In this document: positions 16,746-25,727 of the stretch, piece by piece
Layout of the letters: each line of letters begins with the position of its first letter
Numbering within the stretch: the stretch's first letter is position 1
Origin: Myxococcales bacterium
GTDB taxonomy: Bacteria; Myxococcota_A; Polyangia; GCA-2747355
Direction: 5' to 3'
Assembly: GCA_020431405.1 (NCBI GenBank)
Contig: JAGQIK010000416.1
Coordinates: 1 to 59,101, forward strand
Length of the DNA stretch: 59,101 nt
The notes under the pieces: model-generated
What the model was told of the DNA's origin: nothing
Database searches by the model: none
The model's input: only the letters and a program-made list of their open reading frames with translations
Position numbers and translations under genes: made by a program

Positions 16746-17693
16746 ATGACGAGGTTCCTAGCGCTGACGTGCGCGCTCGTGCTGTGGCCGTCGCTGGCCG
16801 CGGCGCAGGACACCAAGAGCGCCGCCAAGATCATCGAGTTCTTCCGCGTGGGCGGCATCCCGATGGCGCTGCTCTTCATCGGCGTCGCTATCGCGCTGCT
16901 GCGCGTGATCCACACGCTGACCAAGAAGCTCGGCGAGCGCTTCACCGAGCGGCGCCTGCTCGCGCAGCAGATCGACACCATGCTGACGTTCGTGATCTAC
17001 ATCTTCGCGGTGATCCTCGTGGTGCGCTCGCTGTTCAAGCTCGAAAAAGAGACCGTGCTGGCGCTCACCGGCACCATCGCCGTCAGCGTCGGCTTCGCGC
17101 TCAAAGACCTCGCCGCCTCGCTGCTCGCCGGTGTGACGATCCTCTTCGACCGGCCGTTTCAGGTTGGCGACCGCGTCACCTTCGACAAGCACTACGGCGA
17201 GATCGCCGCCATCGGCCTGCGCTCGGTGCGCATGGTGACGCTCGACGACTCGATGGTCACGATCCCCAACAACAAGTTCCTCACCGACGTGGTGGTCTCC
17301 GGCAACGCCGGCGCGCTCGACATGCAGATCGTGATGGACTTCTTTATCGCCCCCGACGCCGAGCTCGACCGCGCCAAGCGCATCGTCACCGAGGCGGTGC
17401 GCACCAGCCGCTTTGTCTATCTCGAAAAGCCGGTGGTGGTGCTCGTCAACGAGATGATCCACCAGGACTACATCACCACGCGGCTGCGCGCGAAGGCCTA
17501 CGTGCTCGACGTGCGCTACGAGAAGGCGTTCGAAACCGACGTCACCGAGCGCGTCAAGAAGGGCTTCGCGCAGGCCAACATCCTGCCGCCCACGCGGCGC
17601 TCGAGCTTCGTCGAGGCGGGGCACAAGCACGCGGCGGCGGGGGGTAGGCAGAGGGCAACGGGAGAGCTCGAGGCCGCAGGCCACAGGCCATAG
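16746..17693 (+). CDS. small MscS-family channel
   Basis: A 315-aa inner-membrane channel with a signal peptide (1-21), spans at about 37-56 and 79-97, and the MscS pore/beta region (LTGTIAVSVGFALKDLAASL, RPFQVGDRVTF, TIPNNKFL). The ATG at 16746 follows AGGAGGA, a strong ribosome site. A much longer open frame upstream in the same phase is only a shadow of the ATPase gene. The last 20-odd residues (GRQRATGELEAAGHRP) are encoded by the start of a heptamer repeat array and are probably a recent extension. It is the third gene of the channel-ATPase-channel run. Confidence 0.9.
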   Translation: MTRFLALTCALVLWPSLAAAQDTKSAAKIIEFFRVGGIPMALLFIGVAIALLRVIHTLTKKLGERFTERRLLAQQIDTMLTFVIYIFAVILVVRSLFKLEKETVLALTGTIAVSVGFALKDLAASLLAGVTILFDRPFQVGDRVTFDKHYGEIAAIGLRSVRMVTLDDSMVTIPNNKFLTDVVVSGNAGALDMQIVMDFFIAPDAELDRAKRIVTEAVRTSRFVYLEKPVVVLVNEMIHQDYITTRLRAKAYVLDVRYEKAFETDVTERVKKGFAQANILPPTRRSSFVEAGHKHAAAGGRQRATGELEAAGHRP

Positions 17694-17746
17694 GCCGCCC
17701 GCGATGGGCGGCAGGGCCTCGGGCCTCGGGCCTCGGGCCTCGGGCC
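17671..17746 (+). repeat. heptamer repeat array (AGGCCNN then GGGCCTC)
   Basis: Four copies of AGGCCNN (17671-17698) overlap the end and stop codon of the MscS gene. They are followed, after a short inverted GCCCGC/GCGGGC-like spacer, by four and two-thirds copies of GGGCCTC (17714-17746). The unit, strand and purity differ from normal coding sequence here. A copy in the opposite orientation lies at 18126-18155. Confidence 0.8.
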
Positions 17747-17795
17747 GCGATTCCGGGCAAGCTTTGGGCGGCCAAGCTGGTAATACTGGTCTGAG

Positions 17796-18107
17796 ATGGC
17801 TTATCGCGAGCAAGTCTTTCACGAGCTGTGCATCGAGTGTCGCGCCCTCGCGCCACACGTCTGCAGCGCGTGCGGGCGCGCGCTCTGCGAGCGTCATCAT
17901 CGGCCCAGCGGCTGCTCGGCGTGCCGCGCACCCAAGCGCGCGCGCGCGAAGAAGCAGGCGCCCAAACCGGCCCGTGACTACACCCGAACGCGCCAGAATG
18001 TCACCGACGCGCTCGTGCTCACGCCACCGTTGCTGCTCGCCGCAGCGATCGCGCTCTTCACGCTGATCGGCCTCTTCATGCCGATCTACGCGATCCTGCG
18101 CAGCTAG
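17796..18107 (+). CDS. small B-box-like zinc-finger membrane protein
   Basis: A 103-aa protein. The N-terminal half has Cys/His at C12, C15, C23, C26, C31, H34, H35, C40 and C43, the spacing of a B-box or treble-clef type zinc site. A basic linker (PKRARAKKQAPKPAR) leads to one strong membrane segment near residues 76-98. So it is probably a tail-anchored inner-membrane protein with a cytoplasmic metal domain. Start ATG at 17796 has only a weak GGTCTGAG ahead. The gene is an island between two inverted heptamer arrays. Function unknown. Confidence 0.72.
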   Translation: MAYREQVFHELCIECRALAPHVCSACGRALCERHHRPSGCSACRAPKRARAKKQAPKPARDYTRTRQNVTDALVLTPPLLLAAAIALFTLIGLFMPIYAILRS

Positions 18108-18120
18108 GGGACGAAACCCC
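18107..18120. terminator. short GGGG/CCCC hairpin after the zinc-finger gene
   Basis: GGGG-ACGAAA-CCCC begins on the last base of the stop codon. The stem is only four pairs and no T run follows, so it is a weak candidate. It is the only hairpin between two convergent genes apart from the heptamer array. Confidence 0.25.
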
Positions 18121-18125
18121 TGTGC

Positions 18126-18155
18126 CCCGAGGCCCGAGGCCCGAGGCCCGAGGCC
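18126..18155 (-). repeat. inverted copy of the heptamer array (CCCGAGG x4)
   Basis: Four head-to-tail CCCGAGG units, the reverse complement of the GGGCCTC array at 17714-17746, about 380 bp away. Together the two arrays could pair over roughly 25-30 bp and loop out the zinc-finger gene. It lies between convergent stops, so it may also act as a transcription barrier. Confidence 0.8.
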
Positions 18156-18164
18156 TCCCGCGCG

Positions 18165-19331
18165 CTACTTGAACATCGTCACCGGCGTCCCCGGCGGCGG
18201 GTCGCCCGCGTTCCCCTTGTACACCAGCGTCGCCGCGCTCATGTCGCGGCAGTACTTGCTGAGCTTCTTGACGAACAGCGCGCCGTAGGGCTGTCCCGAG
18301 CAGCCGTCGCTGCCGAAGAGGTTCTGCTGCAGCACTGAAAACGACGCCGGATGTGCGAAGCAGTGCGACACGCCGACGCTGCCCGACGCGCCGCTGCCGA
18401 AGTAGCACGGCTTCTGCGCCGCGCCGAGGGCGTAGCGGTTGGTGTTGATCGCGCTGCACTTGAAGGTGAACTGCGCAGTGGCGCCGGTGATGACCTCGTT
18501 GGCGGCGCAGCCGCCGAAGCGCACGATGGCGGGCGCGGCGGTGAGGATGTCGTTGGCCGGCAGCGGACAGCAGATGAAGTTGGGGCCGCCGCCGTCGTCC
18601 ATCATGTAGACGGCCTGGTTTGCGGCGCAGTCGCCGGCGCCGACGACGTGGCTGAGCGTCTTGACCTCGCACTGCTGCGGCACGTGCTGCGCGATGCAGT
18701 TCTCGTCGATCTTGCCGTCGCAGTTGTTGTCCTTGCTGTCGTTGCAGGCTTCCTTGCCGGGCAGGACCTCGCCCTCGCAGTGGCCCCAGCCACTGCCGTC
18801 GGCGTTGCAGGTCTGCACGCCGGCTTTGCACTCGCCGACGCCCTTGGTGTTGGGCGGTCCGCTGTAGCAGTCGCGCTGCTCGCCGGGCTTGCACACGCAG
18901 CCTGGCGCGTCGTCGACCTTGCCGTTGCAGTCGTTGTCGATGCCGTCGCCACAGATCTCCACCGAGGGCAGCACCGAGCCGACACACTCGCCGAGCTTGC
19001 CGAACTCGCCGCTGTCGGTGCAGGCCTGCTTGCCGTCCTTGCACTGGCCGACGTTGCGCGTGTTGGCCGGGCCCGTGTAGCAGGCCTTCTCGGGCGTCTT
19101 GACCGGATCGCAGGCGCAGATCTCGTCGACCTGGCCGTCCTGGTCGTTGTCGAGACCGTCGCAGACTTCTTCGCTGGCGCTGATCGGGGTTCCGGTGGGC
19201 GGCGTGTTGAGACCGCCGCCGGTTCCTGCGCCACCGTTTCCACCGCCGGGGCCGCCACTGGAGATCGAGCCACCGGGGCAACCGAAGAGCGATATGCAGG
19301 CTAGCGCGGCGAGCACGGTTCTCGTTCGCAT
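18165..19331 (-). CDS. MopE-like lipoprotein with metal-binding D-x-D-x-D repeats
   Basis: A 388-aa secreted lipoprotein: signal ending LISLFGC-type (ACISLFGC), then a Gly-rich spacer. Three calcium-loop motifs follow: DGLDNDQDGQVDE, DGIDNDCNGKVDD and DSKDNNCDGKIDEN, each followed by a Cys-rich unit. This is the putative metal-binding motif common in myxobacterial MopE-like proteins. The C-terminal 150 residues (from about QQCEVKTLSHVVG) are a separate Cys-containing domain with no motif I recognise. ATG at 19331 has GGGGGGA ahead of it. It probably sits on the outer membrane or surface and binds Ca or another metal. Confidence 0.85.
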   Translation of the reverse strand: MRTRTVLAALACISLFGCPGGSISSGGPGGGNGGAGTGGGLNTPPTGTPISASEEVCDGLDNDQDGQVDEICACDPVKTPEKACYTGPANTRNVGQCKDGKQACTDSGEFGKLGECVGSVLPSVEICGDGIDNDCNGKVDDAPGCVCKPGEQRDCYSGPPNTKGVGECKAGVQTCNADGSGWGHCEGEVLPGKEACNDSKDNNCDGKIDENCIAQHVPQQCEVKTLSHVVGAGDCAANQAVYMMDDGGGPNFICCPLPANDILTAAPAIVRFGGCAANEVITGATAQFTFKCSAINTNRYALGAAQKPCYFGSGASGSVGVSHCFAHPASFSVLQQNLFGSDGCSGQPYGALFVKKLSKYCRDMSAATLVYKGNAGDPPPGTPVTMFK

Positions 19332-19476
19332 CGTCCCCCCTGTATGCTAGGAACCGCTAGGAGCTAGTAGCAAGCGTTAGGCCACCGCCCATCGCGCCGC
19401 TAAGTCCTAGATCCCAAGCCCTTTTGGCTCTTCGAGCGAGGGGGGGACCCCCACCCTCGGGAACAACGAACCCGAC

Positions 19477-21465
19477 TTGAGCTACCTCGCCGCCAGCAGT
19501 CGTCGCTCGCGCTGGATCCGCCGCACGATCTGCGCGGGCGCGCTCGCGCTGGCCCTCGGCGCCTGCGCCGGCAAGCTGCGCCCCGGCGAGCGCTGGGTCG
19601 ACGACGTCACGCTGCACGGCGTCAAGTCGGTGGACAAGGGCAAGCTCGAAGAGGGGCTGGCGATGCACGACGACCCGTGGTTCGGGCCGCCGGTGCTCTA
19701 CCGCCCCGGCGCGCTCGATCTCGACGTGCAGCGCATCCTCACCTTCTACGCGTCGCATGGCTTCTTCGCGGCGCGCGTGATCAAGCGCGAGGTCAAAAAG
19801 AAGAAAGACGGAAAGACCGTCGATATCGTGCTCACCGTCGACGAGGGCAAGCCCACCACGCTGCGCGAGGTGAAGATCACGGGGCTCGAGCAGCTGCCGC
19901 GCGATGTCGCCGGCAAGGCGCGCGCGTCGGTCAAGCTCGCGGCGGGCAAGCGATTCGAGCACGCCAACTATCTGGCGGCCAAGAAGGCGCTCGCCAACGC
20001 GCTGCGCGAGCGCGGCTACGCCTACGCCGAGACGAGCGGCAAGGTGCAGGTCGACCGGGACGCACGGTGGGCGCGCATCGAAATCGTCGCCAAGCCCGGT
20101 CCGCGCGTGCGCTTCGGCAAGGTCACGCTCTCGGGCAACGGGCCGCTGCCCAAGGACAAGCTGCTGCGCCAGGTGACGATCAAACCCGGCACGCCCTACG
20201 ACGAGCGACACATGCAAGCCACGCGCGCCAACCTCAACGGGCTGCGCGTCTTCTCGTCGGTGCGCCTGTCGTTGCCCGAGCAGCCAAGCGATCCGGCGCC
20301 GGTGCAGCTGGTGGTCAAGCCCGCCAAGCTGCGCGAGATCCGCCTCGGCTTTGGATTCGGCATCGAGCGCTCGCGTCACGAGGTGCGCGGCCGCGCCGAG
20401 TGGACGATCCACAACTGGCTCGGCGGGCTGCGGCGGCTGCGCTTACGTTTCAAGCCGGCTTACGTCGTGCTGCCGGCGGTTTGGGACATCCAGCGCCACG
20501 GTCCGACGATCACCACCGACGTGCGTCTCGATCAGCCCGACTGGCTCAACACGGGCCTCGATGCATTCACCGAGATCGGCTACGACATCGAGACGCAGCT
20601 CGGCTACCGGCTGCACGGCCCGCGCGCCTCGCTCGGCGTCGCCTACGGGTTCTTCAAACGGCGCTTCCTCGGGCGCGCCGTCGCGGCGCCGCTGTTGCGC
20701 GTCGAGCTGAGCTGGAACATGCGGCTCAACGGCTTCTTCGACGTCGACCGCGAGGCGTTCGACATCGGCGACACCGAGCTGCGCCTCGACGCCGACCAGC
20801 TCTACCGTCTGATGTACATCTCGCCGTCGCTGGTGTTCGACTTTCGTGACGACCCGCTCGATCCGCGGCTCGGCATCTACCTCTCGGTGCGCCTCGAGCA
20901 CGGCGCGATCTTCTACGGCGGCGACTTCGACTACGTCAAGATCGTGCCCGAGGTTCGCGGCTACCTGCCGATCTTCACCAAGCGCCTGGTGCTCGCCGTG
21001 CGCGCCATGTTCGGACACATCGAGGTCTACGGCCGCAGCAACGAAAGCCCCATCACGCAGCGCTTTCGGCTCGGCGGCCCGGTCGACCACCGCGGCTTCA
21101 CCACCGGCCTGCTCTCGCCTACCAGCGGCGCGGCGAACACGCCCACGGGCGGCAACGCGGCGCTGCTGCTGTCGGCCGATCTGCGCTGGCGCATCGCCAA
21201 GCTGGCGGGCAACTGGCTCGGGCTGGTCGGCTTTGTCGACGCCGGCGACAACGTCGTCACGCCGAGCGACATCGAGCTCAGGCTCATGCACATCGCTGTC
21301 GGCGGCACGCTGATGTACAACACGCCCATCGGCACGATCCGCGCCGGCGTCGGCGTGCGCCTCAACCGGCTCGGCAACCGCTTGCTGCTGCCGGCGAGCA
21401 CGCGACAGAACCCCGACCCCGGCCAGCGCATCGCGTTCATGATCACCATCGGGACGGCATACTGA
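19477..21465 (+). CDS. tamA: TamA-like outer-membrane protein (POTRA + Omp85 barrel)
   Basis: A 662-aa Omp85-family protein. POTRA repeats span about residues 41-290 (VDDVTLHGVKSV; TLREVKITGLEQL; RVRFGKVTLSGNGPLP), each followed by the usual helix and FFxAxV-type strand. The membrane barrel covers about 295-662 and ends in tyrosine. The start is TTG at 19477, since no ATG or GTG precedes the signal. The signal ends LALALGAC with Cys30, a lipobox, which is unusual for TamA. The next gene starts inside its stop (TGATG), so translation is coupled with tamB. TamA and TamB together assist insertion of outer-membrane proteins or move phospholipid to the outer membrane. Confidence 0.88.
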   Translation: MSYLAASSRRSRWIRRTICAGALALALGACAGKLRPGERWVDDVTLHGVKSVDKGKLEEGLAMHDDPWFGPPVLYRPGALDLDVQRILTFYASHGFFAARVIKREVKKKKDGKTVDIVLTVDEGKPTTLREVKITGLEQLPRDVAGKARASVKLAAGKRFEHANYLAAKKALANALRERGYAYAETSGKVQVDRDARWARIEIVAKPGPRVRFGKVTLSGNGPLPKDKLLRQVTIKPGTPYDERHMQATRANLNGLRVFSSVRLSLPEQPSDPAPVQLVVKPAKLREIRLGFGFGIERSRHEVRGRAEWTIHNWLGGLRRLRLRFKPAYVVLPAVWDIQRHGPTITTDVRLDQPDWLNTGLDAFTEIGYDIETQLGYRLHGPRASLGVAYGFFKRRFLGRAVAAPLLRVELSWNMRLNGFFDVDREAFDIGDTELRLDADQLYRLMYISPSLVFDFRDDPLDPRLGIYLSVRLEHGAIFYGGDFDYVKIVPEVRGYLPIFTKRLVLAVRAMFGHIEVYGRSNESPITQRFRLGGPVDHRGFTTGLLSPTSGAANTPTGGNAALLLSADLRWRIAKLAGNWLGLVGFVDAGDNVVTPSDIELRLMHIAVGGTLMYNTPIGTIRAGVGVRLNRLGNRLLLPASTRQNPDPGQRIAFMITIGTAY

Positions 21466-24400
21466 TGGTGTGGCGCTGGCTGCGGCGGCTGCTCAAGCTG
21501 CTCGGGTGGACCGTGCTGCTGGTGATCATCATCGTGGTGGCGGCGCTGAGCGTGCTGCGCACGCCGGGCGGTCAGGACTGGCTGCGCGACACGATCCTCT
21601 CGGTGGCCAAGAAGTCGCTGCCGGGGCTCTCCATCGGGCGCATCGAGGGCGACTACACCAGCAAGCTGGCGCTGGTCGGCGTGGCGCTCGACGATCGCGA
21701 CGGTCAGCCGTGTGCGTCGGTGGCGCGCGTGGAGATCAACCTCGCGCTGGGCAAGCTGCTCGGCGGCGTGGTGCGCGTGGACTCGATCAAGATCATCGAG
21801 CCGCGGCTGTGGATCCGAAAGCGCGCCGACGGATCGCTCAACCTCGCGTACCTGGTGCTGCCGTCCAAGGAGCCGCCCAAGCCCGAGCCGCCCAAGAAGG
21901 GCCCCACCAAGCTGCCCAAGCTGACGGTGGAGCTGGGCGAGCTTCACATCGAGAACGCCGTGGTCGCCCTGCCCGCGGCGATGGCGCCCAAATCACCCGA
22001 GGACGGAAAGCCGGCGCGCGTGCTGTCGCTCGATCTGAAGCTCTCCGCGCGCGCCGAGCTGCCCAAGCGCGCCAAGGTCGACCTGTCGCTACGCGTGGGC
22101 GGTCTCGAGCGCAACAAGCCGATCGCGCTCGACCTGAAGGTCGACGGACCGCTGTCCAAAGCCAAGCTGGCGCTCGAGCTGGTGCTCGGCAGCCACGGCA
22201 AGATCGACCTGCGCGGCACGGCGGGCATCGACGAGAAGCTCTCGCCGAGCTACGACCTGGTGCTCGCGCTGCGCGATGTGGGCGCGCGCGCGCTCGGCGC
22301 GGCGCAGCTCGGCGAGAAGATGGCGCCCAATCTGCCGCCCTCGCTGTCGCTGAAGCTGAGCGCCGCGGGGCGCGGCATCCCCACCGAGCCAGGCGCCGAG
22401 CTGCGCGCGGGGCTCGACATTTCGCCGCTCGAGGCGGCGGGCGCCAAGCTCGAGTCGCTCTCGCTGCGCGCCAAGCTCGCCGGCAAGCAGTGGACGCTCG
22501 ACAAGCTGGCCCTCGCGGCGAGCGGCGCCAAGCTCGATGCCAGCGGCAGCGGCGACTTCGAGCAGGTCAAGGCCAAGGTCGCGCTGCGCGTGCCGAAGCT
22601 CGGCACGCTGCCGCTGCCGGGCGTCAAGCTGCGCGGCGGCATTCGGCTCGACGCCAGCGTCGAAGGCGCGCCGGCTGGCAAGCTCGACGCCAGCGTGGAT
22701 CTGCGCGGCACGCGCATCTCGGTCAACGGCAAGAACGGCGTGGCGAGCCTGCGGCTGCGCGCCAAAGGCAAAGACGTGCTGCGCGCGCCGCACGGCACGC
22801 TCTCGTTGCGCGCGGGCGGCCTCGTCACCGGCGGCAAGCCGGCGCCGGTGGCGACGGTGGCGCTCGACGTGCGTCGCAAGAGCCCAAAGCGCGCCGCCTA
22901 TCTGACCGTCGACGCCGAAGGCAAAGACCTCGCCGCCAAGGTCGGCGCGGCGGTGAGCCTGCCGGCGAAGCTCGCCGACGTGAGCCTCGCGAAGATCGCG
23001 GTCACCCTCGAGAAGCTGCAGGCGCGCCAGGGCAAGCGCGTGGTGTCGCTCGAAAAGCCGATCCGGCTGCGCTACGACCCGTCGCGGCCGATAAACCTGC
23101 CGGGTACGCAGCTTTCGATCTTCGGCGGCACGGTGACCGTCTCGGGGCGCTTCGCACCCAAGGGGATGCCGCGCCTGCGCGCCAAGGTCGAGCTTCGCGG
23201 CGTGCAGCCGCTGCCGGCGCTGCCTGCCATCAGCGGCACCGTCGAGGCCGAAGCGCGACGCGAGCTGACGGCCAAGGTGCGGCTAGCGCTGCGCCGCGCC
23301 GGCCGCGTGGAAATCGACGCGCGCCTGCCGCTGCGCTACCGGCGCGGATCGCCGGTGCCGACGCTGGCGAAGAAGCCCGTGCGCGCCACGGTGCACATCA
23401 AGCGGCTCGACCTGGCGCGCTTTCGCAAGCTGCTGGGGCGCAAGCCGCCGGCGCTGGCGGGGCTGCTCGATCTCGGCGTGGACGCGCGCGGTCCGCTGCT
23501 CGGTCCAGACGTCGACCTCAAGCTGCGCCTCGCGCGCGCGCGCTTCGACAAGCTCAGCGGCGCCGGCGCCGCGCTCGACGTCAAGGTGCGAGACAAGCGC
23601 AGCGACGTCGATCTGCGCGCCAGCCACGCGGGCCACGAGCTGGTGCGCGTCAGGGCGCGCGCCCCGCTGGATGTGGGCGTGGCGGTGGCCGGGTTGAACC
23701 TGGCGCGCCTCGCGCGGCTGCCGCTCGACGTCAAGGTCGAGGTGCCGTCGATCGCCGTCAAGCGCCTCGCCAAGGTGCATCCGAGCCTGCGCACGCTGCC
23801 CGAGACACTCGTGGGCAAGGCCAAGGTGGATCTGACGGTCAAAGGCTCGCTGGGCGAGCCGCGCCTGGTGCTGCACGCGCTGCTCGCGCAGGCGGTGGCC
23901 GCCGAGCGCAAGCTGGGCGACGTCAAGGTCGAGCTCAAGGTCGACGGCGAGACGAACAAGACGCGCGCGCGTCTCGGCGTCAACGCGGCCAACATCGATC
24001 TGGTGCGCGTCTCGGCGGATGTCGACCAGCCGGTGCTGACCTTGGCCAAGCGCTACAAGTCGGCGCGCCTATCGGCCAACGTGGCGATGCCCAACATCGA
24101 CCTCTCGCGGCTGGCGCGCGTCGAGCCCAAGCTCAAGCTCGCCGGGCGGCTCGACCTGGCGGCGACGGCGAGCGGCAAGCTGCTGGCGCCGAGCGCGCGC
24201 GTCACGCTCGGCATGGTGGGCGTGCGCTTCGACGAGATCGACGTCGGCAAGCTGTCACTCACCGCGTCGCACGACGCGAAGCAGGGCACCAAGGCCGACT
24301 TCGAGCTGCGCCACAGCGCCGGCGGGCGGCTGGTCGGCAAGGTGCGGCTCGACGCCAAGAAGAACATCGACGCCAAGGTCACGGCGCGCAAGCTGCGCCT

Positions 24401-25712
24401 GGCCGCGGTGGAGAAGATCGTCGAGGCCGTGCGCGAGCTCGACGGCACGCTCGATCTCGACGCCACGGCCACGGGCAAGGTCGCCAAGCCCGTGGTCAAC
24501 GCCAACGTCAAGCTCGACGCCAAGAAGCTGCGGCTGGTCGGCATGTCGACGCTGGAAAACATCGTCGCGCGCGTGCGCGCCGATCCGAGCGCGATCGTGC
24601 TCGAGCAGCTGAGCGTCAAGTCCGGCGGCGGCAAGATCACGGGCAAGGCGCGCGTGACGCTCGACAAGAAGCTCAAGCCGCGCCGCTTCGCGCTCAGCAC
24701 CAACGCCGACAAGTTCATGATCGGCGCCGGCCCGGTGCAGGGCGCGATCTACTCGGGCACCGTCGACGTCGACGCCAAGATGCCGGCCGGCAAGCGCGAG
24801 GTCGACGCCACCGTGACCCTCGGCAACACGTCGCTCAAGCTACCCGACGAGCTGGCCAAGCAGCGCTCGTTGCTCGCTGCGGGCGAGCTCAAGGACGTCG
24901 TGTTTGTCGACGCCCGCGCCGTCAAGGCGCGCAAGAAGGAGCAGAAGGCGGCGCGCGTGCAGCGCAAGACCGGCCTCTCGCTCGACATCAAGACCAAGGC
25001 CGACCCGGTGTTTCTGCGCTCCAAGCAGATCGACGCCGAGGCGCACGCGCAGCTGCGCACGCGCATCAGCCCCGACGGCACGACGCGTATCGGCGGCTTC
25101 GTCGCGATCCGCCGCGGCTACGTCGAGATCTTCGACACGCGCTACAGCTTCGACAACGCGCGCGTCGCCTTCAACGACTCCAAGCGCATCGACCCGGCGC
25201 TCAACCTCTCGCTGGCCGCCAACATCTCCGACTATCGCGTCTACCTCGGCGTGCAAGGCACAGCGAGCAAGCCGGCGCTGGTGCTGCGCAGCGAGCCGCC
25301 GCTCGAGCGGGCGCAGATCGTCAACCTGATCCTCACCGGCCGCCTCACCGCGCGCGGCGGCAGCGGCGGCTCCGGCGCCGAGGCCGCGGTGGCGACGGCC
25401 GCCGCCTCGGCGGTGCTCAAGAAGATCGGCGTCATCGACGCCGTGGCCGGCGCCATCGGCCTCGACGTAGCCAAGGTCAACATCGACGACGTGGGCGCCG
25501 GCAAGAACAAGCCGAAAGCGTCGGCCGAGTTCGGCAAGTACCTCACGCGGCGCGTCTACATCGGCGGCCGCGTGATCATCGGCGCCGCCGAGGGCGAAAA
25601 CGTCGCCGAGGGCATCTTCGAGTACCGCATCTCGGCGCGCTGGCTGCTGACCGCGGTCTTCGGTGACAAGGGCCTCGGCGGCCTAGACGCCCTCTGGACG
25701 CATCGCTACTGA
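21465..25712 (+). CDS. tamB: TamB-like translocation/assembly protein (DUF490, AsmA-like)
   Basis: A 1415-aa protein with one N-terminal membrane helix (about 10-32, LGWTVLLVIIIVVAALSVL), a very long run of amphipathic beta strands that forms the hydrophobic groove typical of AsmA-like bridges, and the conserved TamB C-terminal domain from about 1180 (RRGYVEIFDTRYSFDNARV; VNLILTGRL; LTRRVYIGGRVIIG). The length is near the E. coli protein (1259 aa). It spans from inner to outer membrane and partners TamA. The ATG overlaps the tamA stop. Repeated Lys/Leu/Asp-rich strands give it strong codon bias. Confidence 0.9.
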   Translation: MVWRWLRRLLKLLGWTVLLVIIIVVAALSVLRTPGGQDWLRDTILSVAKKSLPGLSIGRIEGDYTSKLALVGVALDDRDGQPCASVARVEINLALGKLLGGVVRVDSIKIIEPRLWIRKRADGSLNLAYLVLPSKEPPKPEPPKKGPTKLPKLTVELGELHIENAVVALPAAMAPKSPEDGKPARVLSLDLKLSARAELPKRAKVDLSLRVGGLERNKPIALDLKVDGPLSKAKLALELVLGSHGKIDLRGTAGIDEKLSPSYDLVLALRDVGARALGAAQLGEKMAPNLPPSLSLKLSAAGRGIPTEPGAELRAGLDISPLEAAGAKLESLSLRAKLAGKQWTLDKLALAASGAKLDASGSGDFEQVKAKVALRVPKLGTLPLPGVKLRGGIRLDASVEGAPAGKLDASVDLRGTRISVNGKNGVASLRLRAKGKDVLRAPHGTLSLRAGGLVTGGKPAPVATVALDVRRKSPKRAAYLTVDAEGKDLAAKVGAAVSLPAKLADVSLAKIAVTLEKLQARQGKRVVSLEKPIRLRYDPSRPINLPGTQLSIFGGTVTVSGRFAPKGMPRLRAKVELRGVQPLPALPAISGTVEAEARRELTAKVRLALRRAGRVEIDARLPLRYRRGSPVPTLAKKPVRATVHIKRLDLARFRKLLGRKPPALAGLLDLGVDARGPLLGPDVDLKLRLARARFDKLSGAGAALDVKVRDKRSDVDLRASHAGHELVRVRARAPLDVGVAVAGLNLARLARLPLDVKVEVPSIAVKRLAKVHPSLRTLPETLVGKAKVDLTVKGSLGEPRLVLHALLAQAVAAERKLGDVKVELKVDGETNKTRARLGVNAANIDLVRVSADVDQPVLTLAKRYKSARLSANVAMPNIDLSRLARVEPKLKLAGRLDLAATASGKLLAPSARVTLGMVGVRFDEIDVGKLSLTASHDAKQGTKADFELRHSAGGRLVGKVRLDAKKNIDAKVTARKLRLAAVEKIVEAVRELDGTLDLDATATGKVAKPVVNANVKLDAKKLRLVGMSTLENIVARVRADPSAIVLEQLSVKSGGGKITGKARVTLDKKLKPRRFALSTNADKFMIGAGPVQGAIYSGTVDVDAKMPAGKREVDATVTLGNTSLKLPDELAKQRSLLAAGELKDVVFVDARAVKARKKEQKAARVQRKTGLSLDIKTKADPVFLRSKQIDAEAHAQLRTRISPDGTTRIGGFVAIRRGYVEIFDTRYSFDNARVAFNDSKRIDPALNLSLAANISDYRVYLGVQGTASKPALVLRSEPPLERAQIVNLILTGRLTARGGSGGSGAEAAVATAAASAVLKKIGVIDAVAGAIGLDVAKVNIDDVGAGKNKPKASAEFGKYLTRRVYIGGRVIIGAAEGENVAEGIFEYRISARWLLTAVFGDKGLGGLDALWTHRY

Positions 25713-25727
25713 GCGACGCCACCGGCG

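Noticed and set aside
17714-17746. Heptamer array as a CRISPR
   Set aside because: Units are 7 bp, contiguous and without spacers; no cas genes nearby.
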